Source: Siderastrea radians
Taxonomy: Eukaryota; Cnidaria; Anthozoa; Scleractinia; Rhizangiidae
Assembly (NCBI GenBank): GCA_964017195.1
Contig: OZ024888.1
Location: forward strand, 18,640,201-18,704,200
Direction: 5' to 3'
Length of the DNA: 64,000 nt
This document shows positions 10,542 through 18,570 of the stretch, in pieces. Below the pieces are notes generated by a model. It did not search any database. It had not been told where the DNA came from and worked only from the letters and a program-made list of their open reading frames with translations. Made by a program: the position numbers and the translations under genes. Every line of letters starts with the position of its first letter. The first letter of the stretch is position 1.

Positions 10542-10850
10542 TCAAGCAAAAGATAATATTACCCTATTTCCATTCTTATCCACAAACTCATTTCCACAGT
10601 TTACGTAATAATGAATCGAACCGTATTTTTTACCCAACACTTTTGAACACTGATAGATGCTTTTGTATTTTGTAACAACCTGTGTGTCAACATTGGTAAT
10701 CAACACCTCCTTCCCTGTTGGTTTGTATAACACTCCTTCATCAAGATTTAACACTTTTGCCAGCTCTATTTTTGAGAGCTTCTGTGCATTTTTGATTTTT
10801 TTTCCAACAGCCATTTTTCGAATTTCTTGATAAGTCATGAATGTTGTCAT
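10542..10850 (-). CDS. Small NUMOD1-like DNA-binding protein
   Basis: 102 residues from ATG 10850. The C-terminal half has KYKSIYQCSKVLGKKYGSIH, resembling the short HTH-like NUMOD1/IENR1 modules that accompany homing endonucleases (small residue-rich helix, LG turn, second helix), followed by a glycine/asparagine turn. The N-terminal half is basic and helical. No nuclease domain is attached. It lies 62 bp upstream of PolB in the same direction. The DNA-binding role is inferred from the motif only. Confidence 0.6.
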   Translation of the reverse strand: MTTFMTYQEIRKMAVGKKIKNAQKLSKIELAKVLNLDEGVLYKPTGKEVLITNVDTQVVTKYKSIYQCSKVLGKKYGSIHYYVNCGNEFVDKNGNRVILSFA

Positions 10851-10887
10851 TTTATTATATTATAAGAAAATATTTTTAAATTCATTT

Positions 10888-11802
10888 TCACATCAGATCA
10901 TTAATATCTACCCAGGAATTGAATTTTTCTGGGTAACCGCTCCACTTCACCAAAGCTTTACCTTTTCGAGCGTCTCGTCGAATCACTTTCTCAATACGGT
11001 AAACGTCTTGAACAACCTTCTGCATCTCCTGTTCATAAAAAGAACCTGATATCTCCTCACCACTGAGATCTTTGAGTCTGTAAGTGATCGGATTGGTGTA
11101 TTGTATCTTGTCAACTGTGAAAACTTCTTCTGTCCAATTGGCTGTGTATCCTTTGTCAAAGACAGGACGTTTGTACTTAGATATTCTGACCTTATCACCG
11201 ACTTTGAACTTTGGTTTTTGTCTTGATGTTTCCATATCACCGTACAGATTAAAGTAAACAACTCCTTCATTTTTCTTTTTACTTGCTTCTGTAGGTGTCA
11301 TCTTTGTGCTTGAATGTCTGGTATTGTTATACTGTTTCACTAATTTGGGTAACATTTCAAGATACTGTGTATTACCTTGAACAGTAAACTGCTTCCACAT
11401 CTTGGTTTTGATTGTACGGTTCCATCTTTCACAAACTGACGACTTTTCTTCATTCTCAGTTGAGTACAAGGTTATTTTATTCTTATCAAGTAGTTCCTTA
11501 ACATGTTTGTTATAATACTCTTTGCCTTTGTCTGTCCAAATATATTGTGGTTTTCTACCTTCTTTGAATATTGTTTTGAATGCTTGAGCAACAGTTTCTC
11601 CTTTTTTATCCTTCAAAGGAATGATCCAACCGTATTTAGAGAATACATCTAGAACCATAAGAAGATATCTGTAGCCAGCGTTCCATCGACTGAATTTTTG
11701 CATCTCAACGATATCTGAACACCATGTCTCGTCAATATGGTTAACAATTACTCGCCGCCGGGTGAAGTTACGCTTTATCGGTTTATGAAGCTCATCAGCC
11801 AA
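10888..11802 (-). CDS. Polinton integrase (RVE fold) with chromodomain
   Basis: A retroviral-type integrase core with the acidic triad in TWCSDIVEM, IWTDKGKEY and SVCERWNRT (D30, D91, E125 counted from 11802). A C-terminal SH3-like segment (KFKVGDKVRI) is followed by a chromodomain (VYRIEKVIRR...VKWSGYPEKFNSWV). It inserts the element with 6-bp duplications (family knowledge). Oddity: there is no in-frame ATG before the core. The frame is open back to a stop near 11876, overlaps the end of the PLA2 gene, and codon 11800-11802 is TTG. Translation may use a non-AUG start, reinitiation after the PLA2 stop, or an unseen exon. Confidence 0.9.
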   Translation of the reverse strand: MADELHKPIKRNFTRRRVIVNHIDETWCSDIVEMQKFSRWNAGYRYLLMVLDVFSKYGWIIPLKDKKGETVAQAFKTIFKEGRKPQYIWTDKGKEYYNKHVKELLDKNKITLYSTENEEKSSVCERWNRTIKTKMWKQFTVQGNTQYLEMLPKLVKQYNNTRHSSTKMTPTEASKKKNEGVVYFNLYGDMETSRQKPKFKVGDKVRISKYKRPVFDKGYTANWTEEVFTVDKIQYTNPITYRLKDLSGEEISGSFYEQEMQKVVQDVYRIEKVIRRDARKGKALVKWSGYPEKFNSWVDINDLM

Positions 11803-11837
11803 TTTTTCTTGCCAGTTTTCTTCACTCGACGGCCTTT

Positions 11838-12449
11838 TCAGTTTAAACCAAGACCAAGTTTTTGCTTTGTGTTAATCATATTTCGTGCCATCCAATGACC
11901 CCATTGTCTCTCATTATAAGGAACAGAATCCAACGCTTTGACCATTTTCCTGTCGGCTTTGTTCTTACATTTTTTATCATCTTTACAAACTGTATAATCG
12001 ACGTCATGTTGCATCGCTATGGCATCGGTCTTACCCGTTGGTTTGTCATATATCTCGAGTATCTCTCCTGTTTTTGGATCCCATCTCACCTGATTTTCAA
12101 GGTCATTGTAGGGGCCTGTGTATCGATGCCCTGGAAGAGTCCAACCCCCTTTTGGTTTAGGGAGTTTTCCAATGGCTTTATGAATGTCAAGACCACCTCC
12201 ATCCAAATCCTTTCTATCGGTTTTATACTTTCTATTTGGTCTGATTTTAGTGGATAATTGATCAAGCATCTCTGATCCTGTTTTTTGAATGAAAGGAGTT
12301 GCTCTTTCCAAAGCATAATCGAGAGCCTTTTTCTGCAGTTTTGGGTTCCTCAAAGCTTCACTACCGTAATAACGCCCCATTTCAACTGCTTTTTTTCCAA
12401 GCCAAGGAATACCGTGTTGAATTAACATATCAGTGCCGGTCGATGCCAT
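11838..12449 (-). CDS. PLA2-domain virion protein
   Basis: 203 residues from ATG 12449. The C-terminal half is a parvovirus VP1-like phospholipase A2 domain: calcium loop YTGPYND (~110-116) and the catalytic helix MQHDVDYTV (His148-Asp149). The first ~80 residues are helical and basic. An LDGGG at ~82-86 just before the domain fits an adenain-type cleavage site, which would release the enzyme. In related viruses such domains help virions breach membranes; that role here is inferred. The same domain, shorter, is at 44702-45061 in Polinton 2. Confidence 0.85.
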   Translation of the reverse strand: MASTGTDMLIQHGIPWLGKKAVEMGRYYGSEALRNPKLQKKALDYALERATPFIQKTGSEMLDQLSTKIRPNRKYKTDRKDLDGGGLDIHKAIGKLPKPKGGWTLPGHRYTGPYNDLENQVRWDPKTGEILEIYDKPTGKTDAIAMQHDVDYTVCKDDKKCKNKADRKMVKALDSVPYNERQWGHWMARNMINTKQKLGLGLN

Positions 12450-12648
12450 TGTATCCAAAATGCCCGCCCCCTCGGACGGGCCAATTAGTTTCCCTGATTT
12501 TTCACAAATCTTGTTTTAGTTATGCCGCATTCAGCGCATGTGCAAAAAAACATTAGTCGACCGTTTTTTGCATATTTAAAGCCCGAAGGTTCGACACACT
12601 CAGTTTCTTTTCTTTGTTTCACGCAATACGTTTTCATTTACAATATGG
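12450..12648. other. Intergenic, Polinton 1
   Basis: Contains a GCCCG...CGGGC hairpin at about 12460-12480 and a TATTTAAAG box near 12572. No gene seen. It probably holds the promoter of the PLA2 gene and the 3' end of the protease unit. Confidence 0.5.
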
Positions 12649-13224
12649 TCATAAAATTTTTTCAAAATATCTTTCAATGAATCTCTCATTTTTCATGGTA
12701 TCATGAACATCAAAAACTTGCAAAAGGTTGAAATAAGACGAACCTTTATTCATCTCATTCAAAAAGTATAAACAAAAGTATCCACAAGTCGTTGTATTCA
12801 AGGCTTGTATCTGGTTATTTTGATGAATTAGAGTGAGATTTTTTTTCTTTGCGTGATTTACAATTTCTTGAAATGGTGACAACCCAAAGCTGTCAAAATA
12901 ATTAATTTTCCCATTCTTGACATGTGTTGCAACCCAATGACTTCCACTCATGTATGACGGCTCAAGATTGAAAATGAATAGCGCCATTTTGTGGTTGTGT
13001 GGAGCAGTTTGGTCTCTTGACAACACACCACCTTTGTCTATTGGTATTTTAAGATGGCGACACCATTTTAACAAATCGTGGTTGCTCAAGGGTATTTCTT
13101 TGTGGAATTTCAAAGGATTGTTCCGAGGAGTGGAATCCCATTGAATGGACTGTTTTTCCCTAGAAGCAACCCATTTCCCAACTTTTTTTTTTTTCCTCCA
13201 CCTGAAAAAGAGTTTTCTTCCCAT
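12649..13224 (-). CDS. Adenain-like cysteine protease
   Basis: Up to 191 residues from ATG 13224. Catalytic His in SGSHWVATH (His96), acidic residue in YFDSFG (Asp111) and Cys in TTTCGYFCLYF (Cys147), the order of adenovirus protease (family C5). The conserved body begins at IPLSNHDLLKW (~44). The first ~40 residues overlap the end of the neighbouring core-protein gene (13110-13922) in another frame and may not be translated. It should mature virion proteins at the xGG sites described for 13110-13922. Confidence 0.88.
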   Translation of the reverse strand: MGRKLFFRWRKKKKVGKWVASREKQSIQWDSTPRNNPLKFHKEIPLSNHDLLKWCRHLKIPIDKGGVLSRDQTAPHNHKMALFIFNLEPSYMSGSHWVATHVKNGKINYFDSFGLSPFQEIVNHAKKKNLTLIHQNNQIQALNTTTCGYFCLYFLNEMNKGSSYFNLLQVFDVHDTMKNERFIERYFEKIL

Positions 13225-13922
13225 GTTCCAAAAAATGGAGGTGGTGGTTGATACACTCCAATTCTAGGGGCTGATCCACCATCTTTTTTAGGAGGTTTTC
13301 CAATTCTTGGAACTCCTCCTGAACCACCCACCATCTTTTTGAAAGCTTCAAGAGCGAGTGGAACACCGATCGACGCAAGAAGGGTACCGAGAAAACCACC
13401 AGTTTGTTTTTTCGTGGGTTTTATATGTACACCGGAACCGGTTTGAATGGCATTGATAATATCTCTTTTCTGTTTTTCACTCAAAAGATGTTTATTTGCG
13501 ATGAGTTGATTTATTTTAGAATTTGGAATGAGAAAACCACCAGTTTGTGAACCACCGGATATCTTTTTGACCACTTGAGATGCTCCTTCGGAAGCGACAC
13601 CGGCGAGAGCCGACAATCCCAGTGTTTTTGCCAATGTCGGTCCAAAAGTTCGACCGAGTGACAAGATTGAACTCAAAAGTGAACCACCAACCTGTTTTCT
13701 GATGTTCGTTTTGGCCAGTTTTATTTCCATTCCTTTATTCATCGCGCGGTTTTTTTCCAACCTTTTAACGATCGTTGAAGGAACAAGAAGAGTATCACTT
13801 CCGCTGAGGGCATCATTTTTCAACCTCAGTGTGATTGTTTCACGGTTGTGAAAAGCTTTACTAAGTTTCGTTTTCTGATTCTCAGAAAGTGTTACATTTA
13901 TTTCATAAAGTTGAGTAGACAT
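13110..13922 (-). CDS. Conserved Polinton core/minor virion protein
   Basis: 270 residues from ATG 13922. The N-terminal ~80 residues form a conserved module (NVTLSENQKTKL, TITLRL, DTLLVPSTIVKRLEKN) common in Polintons and adintoviruses; the rest is glycine-rich with hydrophobic helices. Three Q-x-G-G sites (QVGG, QTGG, QTGG) precede hydrophobic residues and look like protease processing points. The C-terminal tail is proline-rich, then GGGKKKK. Likely internal to the virion and possibly membrane-active, like adenovirus pVI; this is an inference. Confidence 0.75.
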   Translation of the reverse strand: MSTQLYEINVTLSENQKTKLSKAFHNRETITLRLKNDALSGSDTLLVPSTIVKRLEKNRAMNKGMEIKLAKTNIRKQVGGSLLSSILSLGRTFGPTLAKTLGLSALAGVASEGASQVVKKISGGSQTGGFLIPNSKINQLIANKHLLSEKQKRDIINAIQTGSGVHIKPTKKQTGGFLGTLLASIGVPLALEAFKKMVGGSGGVPRIGKPPKKDGGSAPRIGVYQPPPPFFGTWEENSFSGGGKKKKLGNGLLLGKNSPFNGIPLLGTIL

Positions 13923-13999
13923 TTTATTTTATTAACGAAATAAAATAAATTCACGAAATTTTCGAAATCAGACAATCATAAGTTCATTTCCAACCTTGT

Positions 14000-14308
14000 T
14001 TAAAATCCCAGTGTTTTTGTCAATGACGGTCCATGAGTTTCACTGATTGATATGAATGAATCAAAATCTGTACCACTCATCGGCACTGAAAAGTTAATTT
14101 CACGAAATTTTATTTTCATTCCTTTTTTCATCGCGCGATTCTTTTCCAACCTTTCAAAGATCGTTGAAGGAACAAGAAGAGTATCACTTCCGCTGAGGGC
14201 ATCTTTTTTCAACCTCAGTGTGATTGGTCCACGTTTGAAAAAAGCTTGATTAATTTGCATTTTCTGAGACTCAGAAAGTGTTACATTTATTTTATGGATT
14301 TGAGGCAT
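14000..14308 (-). pseudogene. Truncated tandem copy of the core-protein gene
   Basis: Its first ~70 residues closely match the start of the 13110-13922 protein (VTLSESQKMQ, TLRLKKDALSGSDTLLVPST), after which it diverges and stops. The bases around 13967-14000 also repeat the last codons of the major capsid gene (compare 14355-14388). So a segment of about 385 bp spanning the capsid 3' end and the core gene 5' end was duplicated in tandem. It has an ATG (14308) and could still make a 102-residue protein. Confidence 0.75.
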
Positions 14309-14352
14309 CTTTTTATTTCAACGAAATAAAAAAAATCACGAAATTTTTCGAA

Positions 14353-15642
14353 TCAGACAATCATAAGTTCATTTCCAACCTTGTTGACAATAATCTCATT
14401 TTTGTAAAATACAATGGCATGAGCTCTCACATCGGCAGTCGGTGCCACATTCAATCTGTAGTTCAAAATCAGTTGTTTTGGATCCCGAGTGACAGACTCT
14501 TTTTGATAAGTCAGATCGAAATAAACAAGACCGTAAATGGATGCGAAATTGTGAATGTTCAACTGCGTTCCTGTGTTCAGATTATTCTTTCTGAAAGCAT
14601 AAGACATTAAATCGTTGAAGATTCTCGATTTCGAATCTGCATCATACTCCAATTCAGGATAAAAAGTACTGTTTCCATACTCCAAACGACACGATGCAAG
14701 AGAGCTATTGGTATCGGCTGCATTCAGCTTGAAAGTATCAAAAATGAAGGGGGTCCTTTCAGATTCCTCATTGTTCGGACCATTGGTTCTCTGCAGATAA
14801 ATGAATACATGTTCAACATTGTCGATGGCCGGACTTATTTGAAACATGTTTTGGACAGCTCTTGTATTCGCACTCTGAATATACATGTCTTTCATATACA
14901 TCCATTTGGTCGGTTTGAGAAAATCTTCCACGAATTCACTGTACACACTATCTTTAGGAACTATTTTTGGAAGCCAAAGATAAAATCGATTGACGACCAC
15001 TCGTCCATCATCTGCACCGGCCGCTTTGTGAATCAATTCATCGTCATCATTCAAGTCCAGTTCGAAAGTGAGCTGCATTGGAGGGAGCATTTTGTCTTCC
15101 AATTCCTCAAAGAAACTATATCTATTCAATGGAATGATCTCATTCACGCTTCTCGGTCCGCCGCCACCATTGTTCTGTTTCGCCTGAGTTAAAAGTCGCC
15201 TTTGTTCAAAACCTGAATTAGTATTCGCTGTTGTATTTTCCGTGTCAAGATACCAAAAACTATTTTTAGCAACCGATCTGCTGAAATCATCGCCGTATTC
15301 CAACAAATTTTTGACATTTACAACTCTGTGGATGTTATCACTATCATACACTATTTTACCGGCAGATTTGATGACCATATGTCTGATGAGAGAATGTGAC
15401 CCATTGATCATTGAAATTCGATCTGCCGCTGCAAAACCCGATCCATCGGCTTTCTTTTGAAGCTCTTTTGTCACCTCAAAATACCCGTTGAAATAATCGA
15501 AAAGAGTGGATCTGTCCGTTATTGTGAATTTATATCCTGTTTTCTTCTGATAATTATTGTTTCCGGGTTGTTCAATAATATTATCGAGAGAGAATCTAAC
15601 CATTTCATATCTCTGCACTTTATCACTTGTTCTGAAAGTCAT
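14353..15642 (-). CDS. Major capsid protein (double jelly-roll)
   Basis: 429 residues from ATG 15642. The order and text fit the Polinton/adintovirus major capsid protein: MVRFSLDNIIEQPG near the start, DYFNGYFEV, NVKNLLEYGDDFSRSVAKNS followed by FWYLD (~130-155), FELDLNDDDELIH, and a C-terminal ILNYRLNV strand. It forms the trimeric hexon-like capsomers (family knowledge). It overlaps the upstream small basic gene by 20 bp. No breaks. Confidence 0.88.
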   Translation of the reverse strand: MTFRTSDKVQRYEMVRFSLDNIIEQPGNNNYQKKTGYKFTITDRSTLFDYFNGYFEVTKELQKKADGSGFAAADRISMINGSHSLIRHMVIKSAGKIVYDSDNIHRVVNVKNLLEYGDDFSRSVAKNSFWYLDTENTTANTNSGFEQRRLLTQAKQNNGGGGPRSVNEIIPLNRYSFFEELEDKMLPPMQLTFELDLNDDDELIHKAAGADDGRVVVNRFYLWLPKIVPKDSVYSEFVEDFLKPTKWMYMKDMYIQSANTRAVQNMFQISPAIDNVEHVFIYLQRTNGPNNEESERTPFIFDTFKLNAADTNSSLASCRLEYGNSTFYPELEYDADSKSRIFNDLMSYAFRKNNLNTGTQLNIHNFASIYGLVYFDLTYQKESVTRDPKQLILNYRLNVAPTADVRAHAIVFYKNEIIVNKVGNELMIV

Positions 15643-16060
15643 TTATTTCAATGAAACTTTTTTTTGTTTTGTTTTTTTTTTTTATTTTATACCCCTCTCC
15701 AGAAATCATTCTATTCAACAATACGTTGTAATCTTCTTCTTTCGGAATTTGTTTTCCGGAAACCAATTCGTCCAATATTGCATCAACATCTTTCCCTTTT
15801 TGTTTCTTTTTCTGAAGGTCTTTTATGAAAAGATGGCCAGATTTTTCAACAACTTTTTCAACAACTTTTTTACCAATTTTGTCGCCAGCACTTTCTATCC
15901 CCGATTTCAAAGCTTTTTTGGCAACTGGCTTCAAAACTTTATTGACAATCATTTTAACCGGTTTGAAAATATTGTCCACAATCAAACCGGATCCTTTGTG
16001 TTTGTAAACAAATCTACCAAGACTTGGGTGATAAATTCTTTCGTAATGATATGACAGCAT
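15623..16060 (-). CDS. Small basic conserved virion protein
   Basis: 145 residues from ATG 16060. After YERIYHPSLGRFVYKHKGSG it has a lysine/valine-rich amphipathic helix region (KMIVNKVLKPVAKKALK, KIGKKVVEKVVEKSG) and a KKKNKTKK tail. The GSG motif plus basic helices recur next to Polinton capsid genes. A role in DNA binding or membrane association inside the virion is inferred from charge and position only. It overlaps the capsid start by 20 bp and lies 10 bp from the penton-like gene. Confidence 0.65.
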   Translation of the reverse strand: MLSYHYERIYHPSLGRFVYKHKGSGLIVDNIFKPVKMIVNKVLKPVAKKALKSGIESAGDKIGKKVVEKVVEKSGHLFIKDLQKKKQKGKDVDAILDELVSGKQIPKEEDYNVLLNRMISGEGYKIKKKNKTKKSFIEINDFQNK

Positions 16061-16069
16061 TTTTTATAA

Positions 16070-16834
16070 TTAACCGTTATTTTTTTTTTCTCTCAAAATC
16101 AGAGAAAACGATGTATCCGCGTCGTTTAAATCAATAATTCGTCGTTTTCCATCAGTGATGTATATCCGCAGGGCGTGTATCATATATTTATTAACTGGGT
16201 AATATTGAACTCTCAATGGCTCTTTGGTGAAAGCATAAGATGGTTGTAAATCATTTGTTCCAAAGGTGTAAATAATATCCGTTTCATGTTCATCAACAAG
16301 ACTCTCCGAAATAAGATCACAATGTATATTCAAAATCTCTGTATCTTGACTGAGATTCGGTGTGTAGTCGCCATCACTTGAACTGGTTAAAATTCGTTTA
16401 TTGAAACCAATCAGATCGCCGAAATTCGATGTTGTCAGGTCCAGCCGGTAGTTTGTTGCGAGATTTACTGTTGTTTTGAAAGTCGTGTTGTTGAATTTCA
16501 ATGTTATTGGATACGTGGTTGCGCTTGAAGTTGTTATTTTTGTCTGTTGCTTGATGAAATCATTGAAACTGACGTAATTCCATGTGCCCGGTGGGAAGAT
16601 TATATCTTTCCAAGTTTTTCCACCATCGGAAGAGTATTTTATTTTTTGGTTGTTCAACTCTGATGTGATATTGAACCATGTGAAAGACATGGATATAATT
16701 CGGCCTAAACCGAGTTCATATTGTCTGTTTGGATCAAGTATTATTGGTTGATTATATCTGATTGTGAAATCGCTGGGCTTATTTTTTGGTTGTTTCTTGA
16801 CGTTGTGAGAGGATAATACCAATGTCGTCTTCAT
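16070..16834 (-). CDS. Penton-like minor capsid protein
   Basis: 254 residues from ATG 16834. It matches the Polinton minor capsid (single jelly-roll, penton-like) family: LVLSSHNVKKQPKNKPSDFT, PIILDPNRQYELGLGRIISM, WFNITSELNN, then a GKTWKDIIFPPGTW strand pair and a conserved INIHCDLI-type region late in the protein. It would occupy the five-fold vertices. It is packed between the basic protein and the PPxY protein, all on one strand with gaps under 12 bp. Confidence 0.75.
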   Translation of the reverse strand: MKTTLVLSSHNVKKQPKNKPSDFTIRYNQPIILDPNRQYELGLGRIISMSFTWFNITSELNNQKIKYSSDGGKTWKDIIFPPGTWNYVSFNDFIKQQTKITTSSATTYPITLKFNNTTFKTTVNLATNYRLDLTTSNFGDLIGFNKRILTSSSDGDYTPNLSQDTEILNIHCDLISESLVDEHETDIIYTFGTNDLQPSYAFTKEPLRVQYYPVNKYMIHALRIYITDGKRRIIDLNDADTSFSLILREKKNNG

Positions 16835-16842
16835 TTATTCAT

Positions 16843-17808
16843 TCACATGAAAAAGTTTTTGTAAATTTTGTTGTATTTATCCTTGCTGATAATGTAATTT
16901 CTCAACAAAATATCGAGAATAGCAACACCCGTGTTTCTGAGTTCTATGCTATTATTACCGGCATCAATTGATCCGACTATCAATCCCAATTTTTTAATGG
17001 CTTCTTCAGGATTGATGAAAACTGCGACCGATTTTCCACCTCGTTTTGTTGTTTTTCTTTTGATTCCAGAACCTTTGAAACTCTTTAACTTATTTTTGTT
17101 GAAATCGATATAATCTTTGATAACTTTTCGATAGTCGTCGATAACCTTTCTTCTCAACTGTGCTTCAGATTGGCTTATCAAACCTTTGTTCAACTGCTTT
17201 GTAATTTGTGTTTTATAACCTGGAAGTTGCTGCCTTTTCATGACTGCATTTTGTATTTTCTTCGAAAGGAAAGAATGTCTTGTTTTTTCTGTCATATCTT
17301 CTCTTTCAAGTTGTGCTTCAATATCATCATAATTGGCCAATCCAAGTTCATCTAAAGCCTCATTTATTCTATCTTCTTCAAAAATCTCATAATCTGGGAC
17401 TTCATCTTCATCTTCATGTTGTTGCATATACTCAGGATCAATGTATATTTTCTTTTCCCCCATTTCCAACTCTTTCAGAACATCATCATAAGATGGTGGT
17501 TTTGGGACAAGCTGTTTGGTATTTTCCGGTTCATGAAACAAATCTTCGAGATTGTAATCCGGAACTTCATCTTCTAAATTGATGCCATAATCTGGAACTT
17601 CTGCTTTTTTCCTCAATCGTCTTTTCAAAGGTTGAGGTTGCGTCAATTCCTTCAAACCCGATGTAATCGGTTTAAAAAGCTTCTCCGCTTCGACATCACT
17701 CATTGTATCGGTTATTTTCTTTTGTTTCAACGTTTCTCTGACAGTATTAACATCTCGGCCAATTTTTGATCTTTTTTCGGCCATTTCTTTCCACTTTAGC
17801 AAACTCAT
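16843..17808 (-). CDS. Minor virion protein with PPxY and EVPDY motifs
   Basis: I chose ATG 17808 (MSLLKWKEMAEKRS); in-frame ATGs at 17826 and 17862 are possible, but the last lies in a hairpin. About 321 residues. Visible parts: three EVPDY repeats in the acidic middle, a late-domain-like PPSYDDV at 17499-17488 (adenovirus pVI carries PPSY for Nedd4-type ligase recruitment), a coiled region, then the conserved C-terminal block KRGGKSVAVFINPEEAIKKL and NNSIELRNTGVAILDILLRN, common to this Polinton/adintovirus group. The KRGG is a possible protease site. Structural role inferred. Confidence 0.7.
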   Translation of the reverse strand: MSLLKWKEMAEKRSKIGRDVNTVRETLKQKKITDTMSDVEAEKLFKPITSGLKELTQPQPLKRRLRKKAEVPDYGINLEDEVPDYNLEDLFHEPENTKQLVPKPPSYDDVLKELEMGEKKIYIDPEYMQQHEDEDEVPDYEIFEEDRINEALDELGLANYDDIEAQLEREDMTEKTRHSFLSKKIQNAVMKRQQLPGYKTQITKQLNKGLISQSEAQLRRKVIDDYRKVIKDYIDFNKNKLKSFKGSGIKRKTTKRGGKSVAVFINPEEAIKKLGLIVGSIDAGNNSIELRNTGVAILDILLRNYIISKDKYNKIYKNFFM

Positions 17809-17853
17809 TTTATTGAATTGAAACATTATTTTTCTTTCAATTAAATATGAAAA

Positions 17854-17882
17854 AACTCGCATAGCGTGTTGCTATGCGAGTT
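17854..17882. promoter_or_regulatory. Perfect 12-bp hairpin between divergent genes
   Basis: AACTCGCATAGC (17854-17865), loop GTGTT, then the exact reverse complement (17871-17882). It lies between the minus-strand virion block and the plus-strand ATPase gene, the only divergent pair in the element. An operator, transcript hairpin or bidirectional promoter part are all possible. Confidence 0.55.
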
Positions 17883-17914
17883 GTTTGAAAAAAAATTCTG
17901 TTGTGAATCAATAA

Positions 17915-18559
17915 ATGGAAATACCAAACTATGATGTAAAAGGTGATGAAGACAGTAATTTCACCCAATTATATCCTTATATGCCGGATAGATGCTTCAG
18001 AATGTTAATCTGCGCTCCCAGTGGAAGTGGTAAAACCAATCTTTTACTTCACATGATAAAAAAACCACTGTTATTTTATGATAAGATTCATCTGTACGCA
18101 AAAAACTTGCAACAAAACAAGTATCAGCATTTGTTGAAAGAATTTGAGCCTCTTTCGAAAAAATATGGTTATAATATCATTGAAGGGAGCAACGGTGAGA
18201 TAATTCCTCTTGATGAAATGACCGATGGAAACCAAAAATTGATCATTTTCGATGATTACCTCAACACCGGGCCCAAAAATGATCGAGAAATACGAAACTA
18301 TTTCACAAACTCGAGGAATAAAAATTGCAGCTGTATATATCTTTCTCAGTCTTTTTACAATACAGATAAAACCATCAGATTGAACTGTTCTCATCACTGC
18401 ATTTATGATTTTCCGAGCAAGAACGAACAAAGAATGATATGTCAAGAATTGAACGTTGATAAAGATGACTATCTCTTGGCAACAAATGAACCGTATACTT
18501 TTTTATATGTTGACAAGCCGAGAAAATTTAATGCAAAAAATTTTACTGAAATAATCTGA
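17915..18559 (+). CDS. Genome-packaging ATPase (FtsK/HerA superfamily)
   Basis: 214 residues. Walker A APSGSGKTN (~34-42), Walker B KLIIFDDYL (~108-116), then a sensor-like CIYLSQSFYNT. Size and motif spacing fit the A32-like packaging ATPases of Polintons, which drive DNA into preformed capsids. It is read divergently from the virion block and is followed after 11 bp by the fibre-like gene, so the two are probably coexpressed. All motifs intact. Confidence 0.92.
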   Translation: MEIPNYDVKGDEDSNFTQLYPYMPDRCFRMLICAPSGSGKTNLLLHMIKKPLLFYDKIHLYAKNLQQNKYQHLLKEFEPLSKKYGYNIIEGSNGEIIPLDEMTDGNQKLIIFDDYLNTGPKNDREIRNYFTNSRNKNCSCIYLSQSFYNTDKTIRLNCSHHCIYDFPSKNEQRMICQELNVDKDDYLLATNEPYTFLYVDKPRKFNAKNFTEII

Positions 18560-18570
18560 ATATTTAATAA

